A stretch of DNA of 38,215 bases from the NCBI GenBank assembly GCA_030611205.1, contig JAUWQF010000006.1, positions 1 through 38,215 of the forward strand, in the 5' to 3' direction. The translations under genes were made by a program, and so were the position numbers. The notes under the pieces are model-generated. The model was not told the DNA's origin. It did no database searches and was given only the letters and a program-made list of their open reading frames with translations. This document shows, piece by piece, positions 28,701 to 37,345 of this stretch; within the stretch, counting starts at the first letter, position 1, and each line of letters begins with the position of its first letter. The stretch comes from Methanothrix sp. GTDB taxonomy: Archaea > Halobacteriota > Methanosarcinia > Methanotrichales > Methanotrichaceae.

Positions 28701-29540
28701 ATCCGTAAAGAAGGAACTTACTTCCTCAGGAATTTCGGCGGCCAATGCGAACTTTATCACATGAAGGATCGATACGAGGGTAACGCCAGCGCACCGATGA
28801 AGATCAAAGCGCCTGAACAATCAGGGGTATATTTGGGGATAGCAGAAATGGATGGAAACCTCATTCCTGTTCCTCTAAAACTGGTGGTAACGACCGGAGA
28901 ACCTATATCCATCCACCTAGACACCGTAAATCGTACTGGTCGCAATTTGCTTTTCGAGGTGAAACTGGAGATACATGACAAATTTGGTAACCTCGTCGAA
29001 GATACAGTCGATGTCACTGTAGAGTTCAATAACACAACGAAGAATGTGGATTTCATAAAAGGAAGGGGGGCGATCAACTTAACAGCGCCCGATAAAACCG
29101 GAATATACAGGATAACAGCACAGAGCAGACACAGCATAGCGGAAACGGATATTGAAGTAGATGATGAAGCTGTTGACGAAATCGAGAATATCAGCGTTAA
29201 TGACGCAATGATTGCAGAAAAAACAGATGAGACCTCTGAGACGAGAGAAACGGCATCGTCGGAAGTAAAGAACGATTCACCCGAAACGATTGAATCTGTA
29301 TCGATCCTCTCGGCTGGTGGCAACATAAACCTCACATGGCAAGCTTCAGAGAAAGCTGATCATTATAACGTGTACCGCCTTAAACGTAATATCCCGGAGA
29401 AGCTTGCTGAAGTAAAAAATCCTGAATATACCATGAAGGGGGAGCTTTGGGAGAGCTATACGTTTTGTATATCTGCTGTGAACATCTCAGGAGATGAAGG
29501 CGAACTGAGCGATCCTGTTGGGATCGTAGTTACACCATAA
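25713..29540 (+). CDS. Large secreted S8 family subtilase with C-terminal fibronectin-III-like domain
   Basis: ATG at 25713: MKNARFSVVLWLVVVVIVIIIIPPSDA signal; VAVIDSGID (Asp), NHGTMCAGIIAAQG (His), GAGTSGATPHVAAVIALIYQ (Ser); C-terminus NLTWQASEKADHYNVYRLKR...YTFCISAVN. Track start 25527 is probably too far upstream. Confidence 0.87.
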   Translation: MKNARFSVVLWLVVVVIVIIIIPPSDALDSGNPALYDAYKKSLEELGVEDAWDMGYTGKGVKVAVIDSGIDFATPDLIGTQARVSDSRSPYFGWPIVVDLASLSSHQQNISVYNTQYANTISTDVKGYQITGTSKSGIYHTGDHPDRHLAEFYGQPVKVLLVDEKISGVYDTVYVDLNNNLDFRDDKPCRKGDEISYWDRDEDGYPDESGGMIYFIADGKTPLPFSKMLYGEWAKIPKNGELVASHFDDGNHGTMCAGIIAAQGKNIKGIAPDARLIPIRLSGANDKLLCLLASLGYDGVPNTGDEADVISRSGGFRDTFNKGGDEGSAFLEYLTTRVSPSTTMVYANGNDGSGYGTCDPPSSEHVINVGATYDLWWNGSSYRGDVACFSSRGPNALGQVKPNVLATGYRAPQPLPLWTTHSGKAAWNDWGAGTSGATPHVAAVIALIYQTYKEKYGRFPTSEKARDILMSSAIDIGEEVFAQGSGTIDARKAVEVASGKDGVLVEPALLITPPVVAGSTLEFNFTVSNYSDKPINLKPEILIKNKTKELTLKSANERSFFPIPRDMLDCDLMKVSTYYPRDARNTMLNKEEGYDLYLYNWKDVNGDGEIQEGELEPIALNIGDWGYGFTSEVRMHHPEERIDDGLVVGLKMRGEIKIDKVKAVIETYRWKPWDIGVNIDDNNVHVSIPTSNTTGVFQGKILLEEGGERHCIPISFSTYRCDDISINNTRDIYENAKIYGRFEGDGKSGWDSRFYPVYHHGHDLATIEVAWEDTNTDIDVYLYGWDNFSASEVWKYPTKPPIELPKLRALKENGHSLRILGTTVIVCGDRARGGPSYSAFYTSTGENREVITGELTDGLNLVVLRQVVPGGNKYGENITVKVNVVPFSPIDLRAKAGETVLMPAGTGSVMGFSRGEKVRGGEFIPKAFQTEEGDVILIRSNNTLYMPQIFFDSNENGMMDEGIDMSFGSEGNVMDELIFGESRNDDINPSYTDIIPIRKEGTYFLRNFGGQCELYHMKDRYEGNASAPMKIKAPEQSGVYLGIAEMDGNLIPVPLKLVVTTGEPISIHLDTVNRTGRNLLFEVKLEIHDKFGNLVEDTVDVTVEFNNTTKNVDFIKGRGAINLTAPDKTGIYRITAQSRHSIAETDIEVDDEAVDEIENISVNDAMIAEKTDETSETRETASSEVKNDSPETIESVSILSAGGNINLTWQASEKADHYNVYRLKRNIPEKLAEVKNPEYTMKGELWESYTFCISAVNISGDEGELSDPVGIVVTP

Positions 29541-29881
29541 AATGAGTGGCAGTCCCGAAACCATCGAGGAGGCCCTACCGGGCCTTCCCGAGTTCCATCG
29601 CCACCAGTACCGTCTTCACCTCTGCAGTATATTCCGGTGCTAGGGCAGAGGTGCAGAGGACCTCCCGCGCCTATTGAGCAAGGGCAAACGTAACTATTCA
29701 GGCATACCCCAGTAAGCAGCTCAAATGAGTCTTGAAGCATAGGAGATTTTTATAGTCTTTCGGTAAACTTAATATAATATGGCTGGAGTTTATAAAACTC
29801 GGGTCCAAAAACGATATTGAGCAGGCGCCGATTACCCCCGCCGGAAAAGAACTTTAATCATACGCCGACAGATAAGAACTC

Positions 29882-30745
29882 GTGAAGAACCTGGCCAAGG
29901 CATTTCTGGATCTGGATAAGAGAGACTTAGCCGTCCTCAGAGGCGTAGAGAAGGGGATGCGCCGTCACGACTGGGTACCCCTGGACAACGTGGTCCGGAT
30001 AAGCCGCCTCAGTCCCACGACTGCCGAGCGCAGGCTCCGTACTCTTGTGGAGAAGAAGCTGGTCTACTGGACCCCGGACCCTTACGTGGGCTATCAGATA
30101 GGGTTCAACGCCTACGACCTCATCGCTCTGGGATCGCTCGTGGACCGTGACATAGTCCGAAACCTGGGAGACCTGATCGGGGTGGGCAAGGAGTCGGTAG
30201 TCTACGAGGCCCTGGGCGACGAACCCCTGGCCATAAAGTTTCACCGTGAGGGGATGACCAGCTTCAAGCACGTCCGCCGGGTGAGAGACCACCTAAAAGA
30301 CGTGCCCAGGTGCGCCTGGATCCTCGCCGCCCGGCTGGCGGCCAGAAAGGAGTTCCAAATCATGTCCTGTCTTTATCCCATCGTCACCGTCCCCCGGCCG
30401 GTGGGCCTGAGCCACCACGCCCTCGTCCTGGAGCGGTTGAACGGCGTGGAGCTCTACAAGATCGACCTCCTCAACCCGAAAGAGTGCCTCGATATCGTGC
30501 TGGAGGAAGTGGCCTCGGCCTGGAGGCTGGGCTTCGTCCACGCCGACCTCAGCGAGTACAACGTCTTTATCCGGGACGACCAGGTGGTGATCATCGACTG
30601 GCCCCAGGCGGTCCACCGATCTCACCCCCGGGCCCGGGAGCTCCTGGAAAGAGACCTCGCCAACCTGGCCAACTACTTCAAGCGGAGTTACAGGATAGAT
30701 ATGACACTGGAGGATGCCCTCGGGACGGTTATGGGCAACAAATAG
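29882..30745 (+). CDS. rio2: RIO2-type serine/threonine protein kinase
   Basis: N-terminal winged helix; GVGKESVVYEAL, AIKFHREGMTSFKHVRRVRD, FVHADLSEYNVFI, VVIIDWPQAV. Confidence 0.93.
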   Translation: MKNLAKAFLDLDKRDLAVLRGVEKGMRRHDWVPLDNVVRISRLSPTTAERRLRTLVEKKLVYWTPDPYVGYQIGFNAYDLIALGSLVDRDIVRNLGDLIGVGKESVVYEALGDEPLAIKFHREGMTSFKHVRRVRDHLKDVPRCAWILAARLAARKEFQIMSCLYPIVTVPRPVGLSHHALVLERLNGVELYKIDLLNPKECLDIVLEEVASAWRLGFVHADLSEYNVFIRDDQVVIIDWPQAVHRSHPRARELLERDLANLANYFKRSYRIDMTLEDALGTVMGNK

Positions 30746-32720
30746 GGGTGATACAGTCTCCAGGAAGATCTTCGGGGTCGATATCGCCAGCGGCTCGCCC
30801 AGGGGCCGACAGGCACCCAGCTACGCTCTTTTCGTGCTCGATGACGAGGGCGGGGAGCGGTATCCGATGATCAGCAGGCAGAAGCTGATCAGGCTGATCA
30901 GGCAGATGGTGCCCCGGATAGTGGCCGTCGACAACGTCCACGAGCTGGCCTCCAGCCGGGCCGACCTGGTCAGGCTGCTGAAAGAGATGCCACCAGCAAC
31001 CAAGCTGGTACAGGTCACCGGTGGAGATAGACCCGAGGCGCTGACCAGGATAGCCAGGCGGTTCGGGATGACCTTCGACCGGCTGAACCCCATGGACGAG
31101 GCCGAGACCGGCGCCCGCCTGGCTGCTAGGGGCGTAGGCCACGTCTTATCCGCCTTCGAGGACAAAACCTGGATCAAGGTGAGCCGGAGGAGGTCTCCCG
31201 GCAGGGGCGGCTGGAGCCAGAAGCGTTATACCCGGAAGATCCACGGATCGGTGAGGAGCCTGGCTCGGGAGGTGGAAAGACAGCTCCAGGAGTCCGGGCT
31301 GGAGTTCAGCAGCCGGGCGGTGGAAGGGCTGGGGGGTTACATCAGGTGCGAGTTCGTGGTCGAGGCTCCCCGTGACCGGGTCCGGATCAAGTCGGGATAC
31401 CGGGGCGACGCCCAGATCAGGGTCGAGGGGGTAGAGCGTCCCAAGCTGGTCTTCGAGCCCCTGGCCCGCAGTAGAGGATATATCATCGCCGGGATCGACC
31501 CCGGCACCACCACCGGGATCGCAGCCCTCGACCTAGACGGAGAGCTAGTCGACCTCCTGAGCGCCAGGGAGATGTCCCCCTCCGACGTGATCGAGTGGCT
31601 GGCAGAGACGGGCAAGCCCCTGGTCGTGGCCACCGACGTATACCCCGCTCCGGGCGCGGTGGAGAAGGTGAAGCGGGCCTTCAACGCCATTCTCTACTCT
31701 CCGGGAGCGGACATGCCCACCGAGGAGAAGATCGACCTGGCCAGGGGTTATGGCTATCGGAACGACCACCAGAGAGACGCCCTTTCGGCGGCGGTCAGCG
31801 CCTACAAGAAGTACAGGAACAAGTTCCAGCAGGTGGATAAGAAGTGCCCGCCCGGTTTGGATCCAAAAGAGGTCAAGGCCCTGGTGGTCCGGGGATGTTC
31901 CATAGATAGCGCCATCTCGGAACTGGCCACGCCACCGGACAAGGTCGCCGTAGAAGAAGAGCCTGTTGTGGAAGCAGACGCCGCCGACCAGGCCGCCCTG
32001 CGGCAGGAGAACCGACGCTGTGCAGAGCAGGTCAGCAGGCTCAGGGAGTACGTCGAAGAGCTGAAAAGCGACCTGGCCAAAAAAGACAGAGAGACGGGGC
32101 GGCTGGAGAGGTCTTTAGAGAGGCTGAAGGACAAGAGATCCCGGGAGATCAAGAGAGATCACGAGATCAAGATCAGAGATAAGGAGATCAAGAGAGTACG
32201 CGGCCTCCTCCGTCTGGAAAGAAGGCGCAACAGGCGCCTGAAGGCGGTCCTCACCAGGCTCAAGAGGGCGGAAAGGCTCGAGGAGACCGGCGAGGGTCGG
32301 AGCCTAAAAGAGGTAGACGCCTTCTCAAAAGAGGCCATCCTGGAGGCTGCAGACAAGTGGGGGATTGCCAAAGGAGACGTGATCCTCCTGAGAGACGCGA
32401 GCGGCGGCGGACCCCATACCGCAGACCTCCTCATCGATATGGAGGTGGAGGCGGTGATAACCGGGACCGAGATGGCTCCGTCGGTCAGGGATCACTTCAC
32501 CGACAGAGACGTTCCGGTTCTCTCGGCAGAAGAGGTTCCGGTGAGAAAGATCGCCGGGGTGGCCCTGATCGATCCCTTAGACCTGGAAGAGGCGAAGGCC
32601 AGATGGGCAGAGCACAAGAAAATAAGGACCGCCCAGAAGAAGACCGAGTGGCTGGAAGGAATCATCCAGGAGTACCGGTCCGATAGGCGAAGGGACGAGC
32701 GTCTGAGGAGGGGGGAGTAG
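30714..32720 (+). CDS. DUF460 family protein (RNase H-like fold)
   Basis: 668 aa; KIFGVDIASGSPRGRQAPSYALFVLDDEG, GIDPGTTTGIAALDLDGELVDL, NDHQRDALSAAVSAYKKY, coiled coil, C-terminal NYN-like part. Overlaps rio2. Confidence 0.85.
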   Translation: MPSGRLWATNRGDTVSRKIFGVDIASGSPRGRQAPSYALFVLDDEGGERYPMISRQKLIRLIRQMVPRIVAVDNVHELASSRADLVRLLKEMPPATKLVQVTGGDRPEALTRIARRFGMTFDRLNPMDEAETGARLAARGVGHVLSAFEDKTWIKVSRRRSPGRGGWSQKRYTRKIHGSVRSLAREVERQLQESGLEFSSRAVEGLGGYIRCEFVVEAPRDRVRIKSGYRGDAQIRVEGVERPKLVFEPLARSRGYIIAGIDPGTTTGIAALDLDGELVDLLSAREMSPSDVIEWLAETGKPLVVATDVYPAPGAVEKVKRAFNAILYSPGADMPTEEKIDLARGYGYRNDHQRDALSAAVSAYKKYRNKFQQVDKKCPPGLDPKEVKALVVRGCSIDSAISELATPPDKVAVEEEPVVEADAADQAALRQENRRCAEQVSRLREYVEELKSDLAKKDRETGRLERSLERLKDKRSREIKRDHEIKIRDKEIKRVRGLLRLERRRNRRLKAVLTRLKRAERLEETGEGRSLKEVDAFSKEAILEAADKWGIAKGDVILLRDASGGGPHTADLLIDMEVEAVITGTEMAPSVRDHFTDRDVPVLSAEEVPVRKIAGVALIDPLDLEEAKARWAEHKKIRTAQKKTEWLEGIIQEYRSDRRRDERLRRGE

Positions 32721-32727
32721 GAGCGGA

Positions 32728-33468
32728 TCAGCCCACCGATCCGTTCAGTTCCCGGAGCTTCTCCGGATCTTCCATCAACGCCGTTCCCACCAGAAGCGCA
32801 TCCGCCCCGGCGTCCACCATCCGGCAGACATCTTCTCTCGTATGAACGCCGCTTTCTGCAACCAAAAATACCCCCGCCTCTTTGGCCAAAGGCGCCAGGC
32901 GCTCGAACGCTCTCAGATCCACATCGAGGGTCCTGAGGTTGCGGTTGTTTATCCCTACGACCCCGGCATCGGTCTTCAGCGCCAGGTCCAGTTCATCTTC
33001 GGTATGCACCTCCACTAAGGGTACCATCCCAAAAGAACGCACAGCATTCACCAGATCGTCCAGGGGCCTGGAGAAGGCGGCGATGAGGAGCACCAGGTCA
33101 GACTCCACCTCGGATAGCTGGCGCGAGTCGAGGACGAACTCTTTTCTGAGCACGGGAAGTGTGGTGGCCTCCCTGGCGATCCTCACGTTCTCCGGCGACC
33201 CGAAGAAGTAGGTGGGCTCGGTCAGCACCGATACGGCGCAGGCGCCCATCGTTTCGTAGACCCTGGCCCGCTGGGCAACCTCTTCTGGCGAGAGGAACCT
33301 GCCCAGAACCCTGGGCTTGATCTCCGCGATTATGGGGGTGATGCCCTTCGATCTCAGGGACCGGGCCGATCCCACCAGGTCTCGGGCTTCTATCGAGAAA
33401 CTGCGATGCTCCAGAGAGTCCAGACGAGACTCTACGGACCGTAAGATATCCTCCACCACCTCGTTCAC
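32728..33468 (-). CDS. trpC: Indole-3-glycerol-phosphate synthase
   Basis: GITPIIAEIKPRVLG, VLTEPTYFFGS, VLRKEFVLD, GVVGINNRNLRTLDVDL, VAESGVHTREDV, DALLVGTALM. Confidence 0.95.
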   Translation of the reverse strand: MNEVVEDILRSVESRLDSLEHRSFSIEARDLVGSARSLRSKGITPIIAEIKPRVLGRFLSPEEVAQRARVYETMGACAVSVLTEPTYFFGSPENVRIAREATTLPVLRKEFVLDSRQLSEVESDLVLLIAAFSRPLDDLVNAVRSFGMVPLVEVHTEDELDLALKTDAGVVGINNRNLRTLDVDLRAFERLAPLAKEAGVFLVAESGVHTREDVCRMVDAGADALLVGTALMEDPEKLRELNGSVG

Positions 33469-34047
33469 CTAGACCACCACCCGATCCACCCAGTTGGACA
33501 TCAGCTTCTTGCCCATAGGGGTGAGAACCGATTCCGGATGGAACTGCAGCCCCACCACGGGCAGCTTGTTGTGCCTCAGCCCCATCACGACCCCGTCGGG
33601 GGTCGACGCCGAAACCTCCAGGAAGGGAGAAAGCCTCTCCACGGCCAGAGAGTGGTACCGGCCCCCTGTCAGAGGGCTCTCCAACCCCCTGAAGATCCCC
33701 CGGCCGTCGTGGTTGATCTGTGAGGTCTTCCCGTGTAACGGCTCGACCCTGGCTACGGACCCGCCGTAGGCTAGGTTTATGGCCTGGTGACCCAGGCAGA
33801 CCCCCAATATGGGGATCTTGTTGAACTCCTGTATGATATATATGCAGTTTCCTATGTCTCTGGGGTTGCCCGGGTTTCCCGGGCCAGGAGAGATCACTCT
33901 CCCCAGAGGGTCCAGCTCTCTGACCTCCCCGAGCCTGATGCTGTTGGGACGGACCAGTACTGGGGGATAGAACTGGGATACGTAGTCCACCAGGTTCCAG
34001 ACGAAGGAGTCCCGGTTGTCTATGAAGAGGATGGGTCTCTCGGTCAT
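33469..34047 (-). CDS. trpG: Anthranilate synthase component II (glutamine amidotransferase)
   Basis: FIDNRDSFVWNLVDYV, PGPGNPGNPRDIG, PILGVCLGHQAI, LQFHPESVLTPMGKKLMSNW. Confidence 0.95.
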   Translation of the reverse strand: MTERPILFIDNRDSFVWNLVDYVSQFYPPVLVRPNSIRLGEVRELDPLGRVISPGPGNPGNPRDIGNCIYIIQEFNKIPILGVCLGHQAINLAYGGSVARVEPLHGKTSQINHDGRGIFRGLESPLTGGRYHSLAVERLSPFLEVSASTPDGVVMGLRHNKLPVVGLQFHPESVLTPMGKKLMSNWVDRVVV

Positions 34048-35543
34048 CCTGCCACCCCCAGGGCCTTCTTCATGGCTGCCATCTTCCGTTCTGTCTCCAG
34101 GTACTCCTTATGGGGGTCCGAGTCGGCCACGATCCCCGCACCTGCCTGTACCAGAGCGGTACCGTCCCTGAGGAGAACACTCCTGATGGTGATGGCGAAG
34201 TCGGCAGACCCGTCTGCGGAGAAGTAGCCCACCCCACCTCCGTAGATGCCCCGGCCCACCGATTCCAGATCGTCAATTATCTCCAAGGCCCTGAGCTTGG
34301 GGGCACCGGAGAGGGTTCCTGCCGGGAAGACCGCCCTGGCGGCATCGAACTGGTCGCACTCTTCCCGGAGCATGCCGCGGACGGTAGTCTCGATGTGCTG
34401 GACGTGGGAGTACCTGATCACGGTCATGAAGTCCTCCACCGTCACCGTCCCGGACAGGGATACGCTCCTGGCGTCGTTCCTGGCCAGGTCCACCAGCATC
34501 ACGTGCTCTGCTCTCTCCTTTTTGTCCTCCAGCATCGACCTTGCCAGGAGCTCATCTTCCTGGGGAGACCCTCCCCGGGGACAGGTTCCTGCTATCGGGT
34601 TGACGGTAAGTTTCCTCCTGTAAACGCTGAAGAGGGTCTCCGGAGAGGCGCCCACTATGGCCAGATCACCAAACTCGAAGATGTAGGTGTAAGGGCTGGG
34701 GTTGATCTTCCGGAGCCTCATGTACAGCGGCACCGGATCGGGGTCCTGCAGTTTGACCATAGTCGCCCGGGAGAGGACCACCTGGAATATGTCGCCGTCT
34801 AAGATGTGCTCTTTGGCTATTCTCACGCCCTCTTCGAACCGGGCAACATCTCCGGTTTGAAGAACCTCCCCCTCGGGCTCCGGTCCCGTCTCCGGAAGAG
34901 ACGGCTCGACCAGGAGATCTTCTTTTGCCCTGGCCGCCATCTCGTGAGGATCGTCTCCGTCCAGCAGCGGTACCGCGGCCAGATGGACCTTCTCTGTGAG
35001 GTGGTCGAATATAAAAGCGGTCTGGAAGATCCCGAACTGGGCGTCGGGAACATCGGATCTTGACCTTCTTCCCAGCCGTTCCCCTACCAGGTCGTAGGCC
35101 AGGTAGCCCATGCCCCCGCCGACGAAGACCTGTCTATCGAACGTTGGAACCCCTTGGCCGAAACAGGGCACAGCGCTCCTCAGGGCATCGAAGGAGTCGA
35201 AACCCTCTAGGATATCACCTTCCAGGGTCGGGCCCCTCTCGGATATCTCTGCGATCTCCGCCAGCCTCGGTGCCAGGACCTCTTTCACCTCTTGCCGGTG
35301 ATGAAGGGGTCGTACCGAGATCTTCCGGTTCTTCACCGTCACCACCGCCACCGGATCCGCTCCCACGAAGGAGAAACGAGCCCGGTGACTGGACTTCTCC
35401 ACCGACTCCAGGAGGAACGGATAACCCCTCTCTCGCAGGGTCGTGTAGAGGTCCAGGGGTGTGTGGGGATAGACGAGATCCGTGACCTCGAAGAGATAGG
35501 GCGCAGGCGCGGTTTTTCCTGGTACGTCTACCGCAACCGGCAA
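34044..35543 (-). CDS. trpE: Anthranilate synthase component I
   Basis: ILDGDIFQVVLSRA, NPSPYTYIFEFGDLAIVGASPETL, NPIAGTCPRGGS, MLVDLARNDA, FPAGTLSGAPKLRALEII, GIYGGGVGYFS. Confidence 0.95.
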   Translation of the reverse strand: MPVAVDVPGKTAPAPYLFEVTDLVYPHTPLDLYTTLRERGYPFLLESVEKSSHRARFSFVGADPVAVVTVKNRKISVRPLHHRQEVKEVLAPRLAEIAEISERGPTLEGDILEGFDSFDALRSAVPCFGQGVPTFDRQVFVGGGMGYLAYDLVGERLGRRSRSDVPDAQFGIFQTAFIFDHLTEKVHLAAVPLLDGDDPHEMAARAKEDLLVEPSLPETGPEPEGEVLQTGDVARFEEGVRIAKEHILDGDIFQVVLSRATMVKLQDPDPVPLYMRLRKINPSPYTYIFEFGDLAIVGASPETLFSVYRRKLTVNPIAGTCPRGGSPQEDELLARSMLEDKKERAEHVMLVDLARNDARSVSLSGTVTVEDFMTVIRYSHVQHIETTVRGMLREECDQFDAARAVFPAGTLSGAPKLRALEIIDDLESVGRGIYGGGVGYFSADGSADFAITIRSVLLRDGTALVQAGAGIVADSDPHKEYLETERKMAAMKKALGVAG

Positions 35544-36172
35544 CCTCTCACCTCCTCGACGAAGTCTCTGATCTTCTGGCAGTCTTTCTCGCCGCCGGTC
35601 TCCACCCCGGAGGACACGTCTACGGCATAAGGCCGGACCCGTCTCACCGCCTCGACCACGTTGCCCGCATCCAGCCCCCCGGCCAGGATCACCGGGACCT
35701 CCAGGTCCTCGACCAGCCTCGCGCTGACCGTCCAGTCGTGGACCGAGCCCGTCCCACCCAGGCTGCCGTCTTTATAGGTGTCCAGGAGAACGGCGTCCAC
35801 ATATCCCGACAGGTGGCGTGCCTTCTCTTCGGCACCGGGGAGTGCAGCTACTGCGCCTACAACCCTGCAGCCGGTCTCTCGAAGCCCCTTCAGCTCATTT
35901 CCGTCCAGGGCGCTGTGGACCTGGATCGCATCTGCACCGGTATCTCTGGCCAGACCTCTTGCCTCCTCTGCCGACCTGGGGGTGATCACCACTACTGAGG
36001 TTACGAATACCGGGATGCCCTCTATCAGAGACCGGGCTGTCTCTCTGTCGATGCTCCTCTTCGATCCGGGGACCTCCACCACGAACCCCACGGCGTCCGC
36101 ACCTGCAGATACGGCGCAGTCCCTCTGGCCAGCGTTCTTGATGCCGCAGATCTTGACCCTGGCCCTTGTCAC
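35528..36172 (-). CDS. trpF: Phosphoribosylanthranilate isomerase
   Basis: VKICGIKNAGQRDCAVSAGADAVGFV, IQVHSALDG, DAVLLDTYKDGSLGGTGSVHDW, VILAGGLDAGNVVEAV, AVDVSSGVETGGEKD. Confidence 0.94.
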   Translation of the reverse strand: MTRARVKICGIKNAGQRDCAVSAGADAVGFVVEVPGSKRSIDRETARSLIEGIPVFVTSVVVITPRSAEEARGLARDTGADAIQVHSALDGNELKGLRETGCRVVGAVAALPGAEEKARHLSGYVDAVLLDTYKDGSLGGTGSVHDWTVSARLVEDLEVPVILAGGLDAGNVVEAVRRVRPYAVDVSSGVETGGEKDCQKIRDFVEEVRGCRLR

Positions 36173-37194
36173 AGGAACCGCCTCAGCTTATCGGGATCCC
36201 CTCCTGCATTCACCAGGTTTTCGAGCGTCTCCAGGGCCCGGCCCGAGTCCAGGGCCTCTTCGGCCATCCTGGCACCTTCGCGGAGCGAATCGACCCGGCC
36301 CGAGACGTAGAGGGCGGCAGCAGAGTTCATGGCCACGATATCTCTTCCCGGGGTTTGCGCTCCCTTGAGGATCCTGACCAGCTCTCTGGCGTTATCCTCG
36401 GGCGAGCCGCCCTTGATATCGTCCGGGGTGACCAGGGGGTAGCCGAAGTCTTCCGGCTCCAGGGTGTAGGTCTGCACGATGCCGTGGTCCAGCTCCGAGA
36501 CAAGGGTCTCCCCGGTGTTGGTAATCTCGTCCAGACCGCTCCCATGAACCACCATCGCTCGCTCGGTCTTCAGGATGCTGAGCACCATGGCCAGCTTCTC
36601 GCATAGCGCCGGGTCGTAGACTCCTATCACCTGGGCGTTGGCCCCGGCCGGGTTCGTCAAGGGCCCCAGGAGGTTGAAGACCGTCCTTGTCCCGATCTCC
36701 CTTCTCAGGAGGGCCACCCGCTTCATGGCCGGGTGAAACCGGGGAGCCAGCATGAAGCCTATGCCCAGGGTCTCGATCGTCGCCTTCACCTGGTCCGGCT
36801 CCAGGTCCACGTTCACCCCAAGCTCCGAGAGGACGTTGGCGCTCCCGCAGTCCGAGCTGACCGCGTAGTTGCCGTGCTTGGCCACCGGAACCCCGCAGGA
36901 GGCGGTCACCAGGGCGGCAGCGGTGCTGACGTTTATCGTATTTGCGGCGTCACCGCCTGTGCCGCAGGTGTCCACGAGCGGGCCTTCCACCAAAGGAAAG
37001 ATCCGTATCGCGGAGGCCCTCATCGTCCTGGCCAGTCCGGCGATCTCCGATACGGATTCTCCTTTCATCCTGAGGCCGATCAGGAGTGCGCCGATCTGAG
37101 CGTCCGTGGACCTGCTGAAGATCTCCTCCAGGAGAGCCTCTGCTTCCTGGATGTTCAGGTCTTTTCCCTCTACGATATGTTGAATGAAGTTCAA
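36169..37194 (-). CDS. trpD: Anthranilate phosphoribosyltransferase
   Basis: LVDTCGTGGDAANTINVSTAAALV, VAKHGNYAVSSDCGSANVLSELG, RTVFNLLGPLTNPAGA, MVVHGSGLDEI. Confidence 0.95.
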   Translation of the reverse strand: MNFIQHIVEGKDLNIQEAEALLEEIFSRSTDAQIGALLIGLRMKGESVSEIAGLARTMRASAIRIFPLVEGPLVDTCGTGGDAANTINVSTAAALVTASCGVPVAKHGNYAVSSDCGSANVLSELGVNVDLEPDQVKATIETLGIGFMLAPRFHPAMKRVALLRREIGTRTVFNLLGPLTNPAGANAQVIGVYDPALCEKLAMVLSILKTERAMVVHGSGLDEITNTGETLVSELDHGIVQTYTLEPEDFGYPLVTPDDIKGGSPEDNARELVRILKGAQTPGRDIVAMNSAAALYVSGRVDSLREGARMAEEALDSGRALETLENLVNAGGDPDKLRRFL

Positions 37195-37219
37195 AGGATC
37201 ACCAGTTTAATGTATAATT

Positions 37220-37247
37220 ATGTACTATAGATGCCAAAAGAGTACAT
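37220..37247. promoter_or_regulatory. Inverted repeat ATGTACT-N14-AGTACAT between divergent trpD and nadA; candidate TRP-box-like operator overlapping promoters
   Basis: ATGTACT (37220-37226) and AGTACAT (37241-37247), centres 21 bp apart; TATA-like TATATATAAG follows at 37249. Confidence 0.5.
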
Positions 37248-37345
37248 TATATATAAGATTTGTGCGCCGGACCACATAATGAGACCAGACAATCTTTTTA
37301 AGCGTCATCCCCAAACACCCAAATCGTGCTTGTAGAGGACCGATC

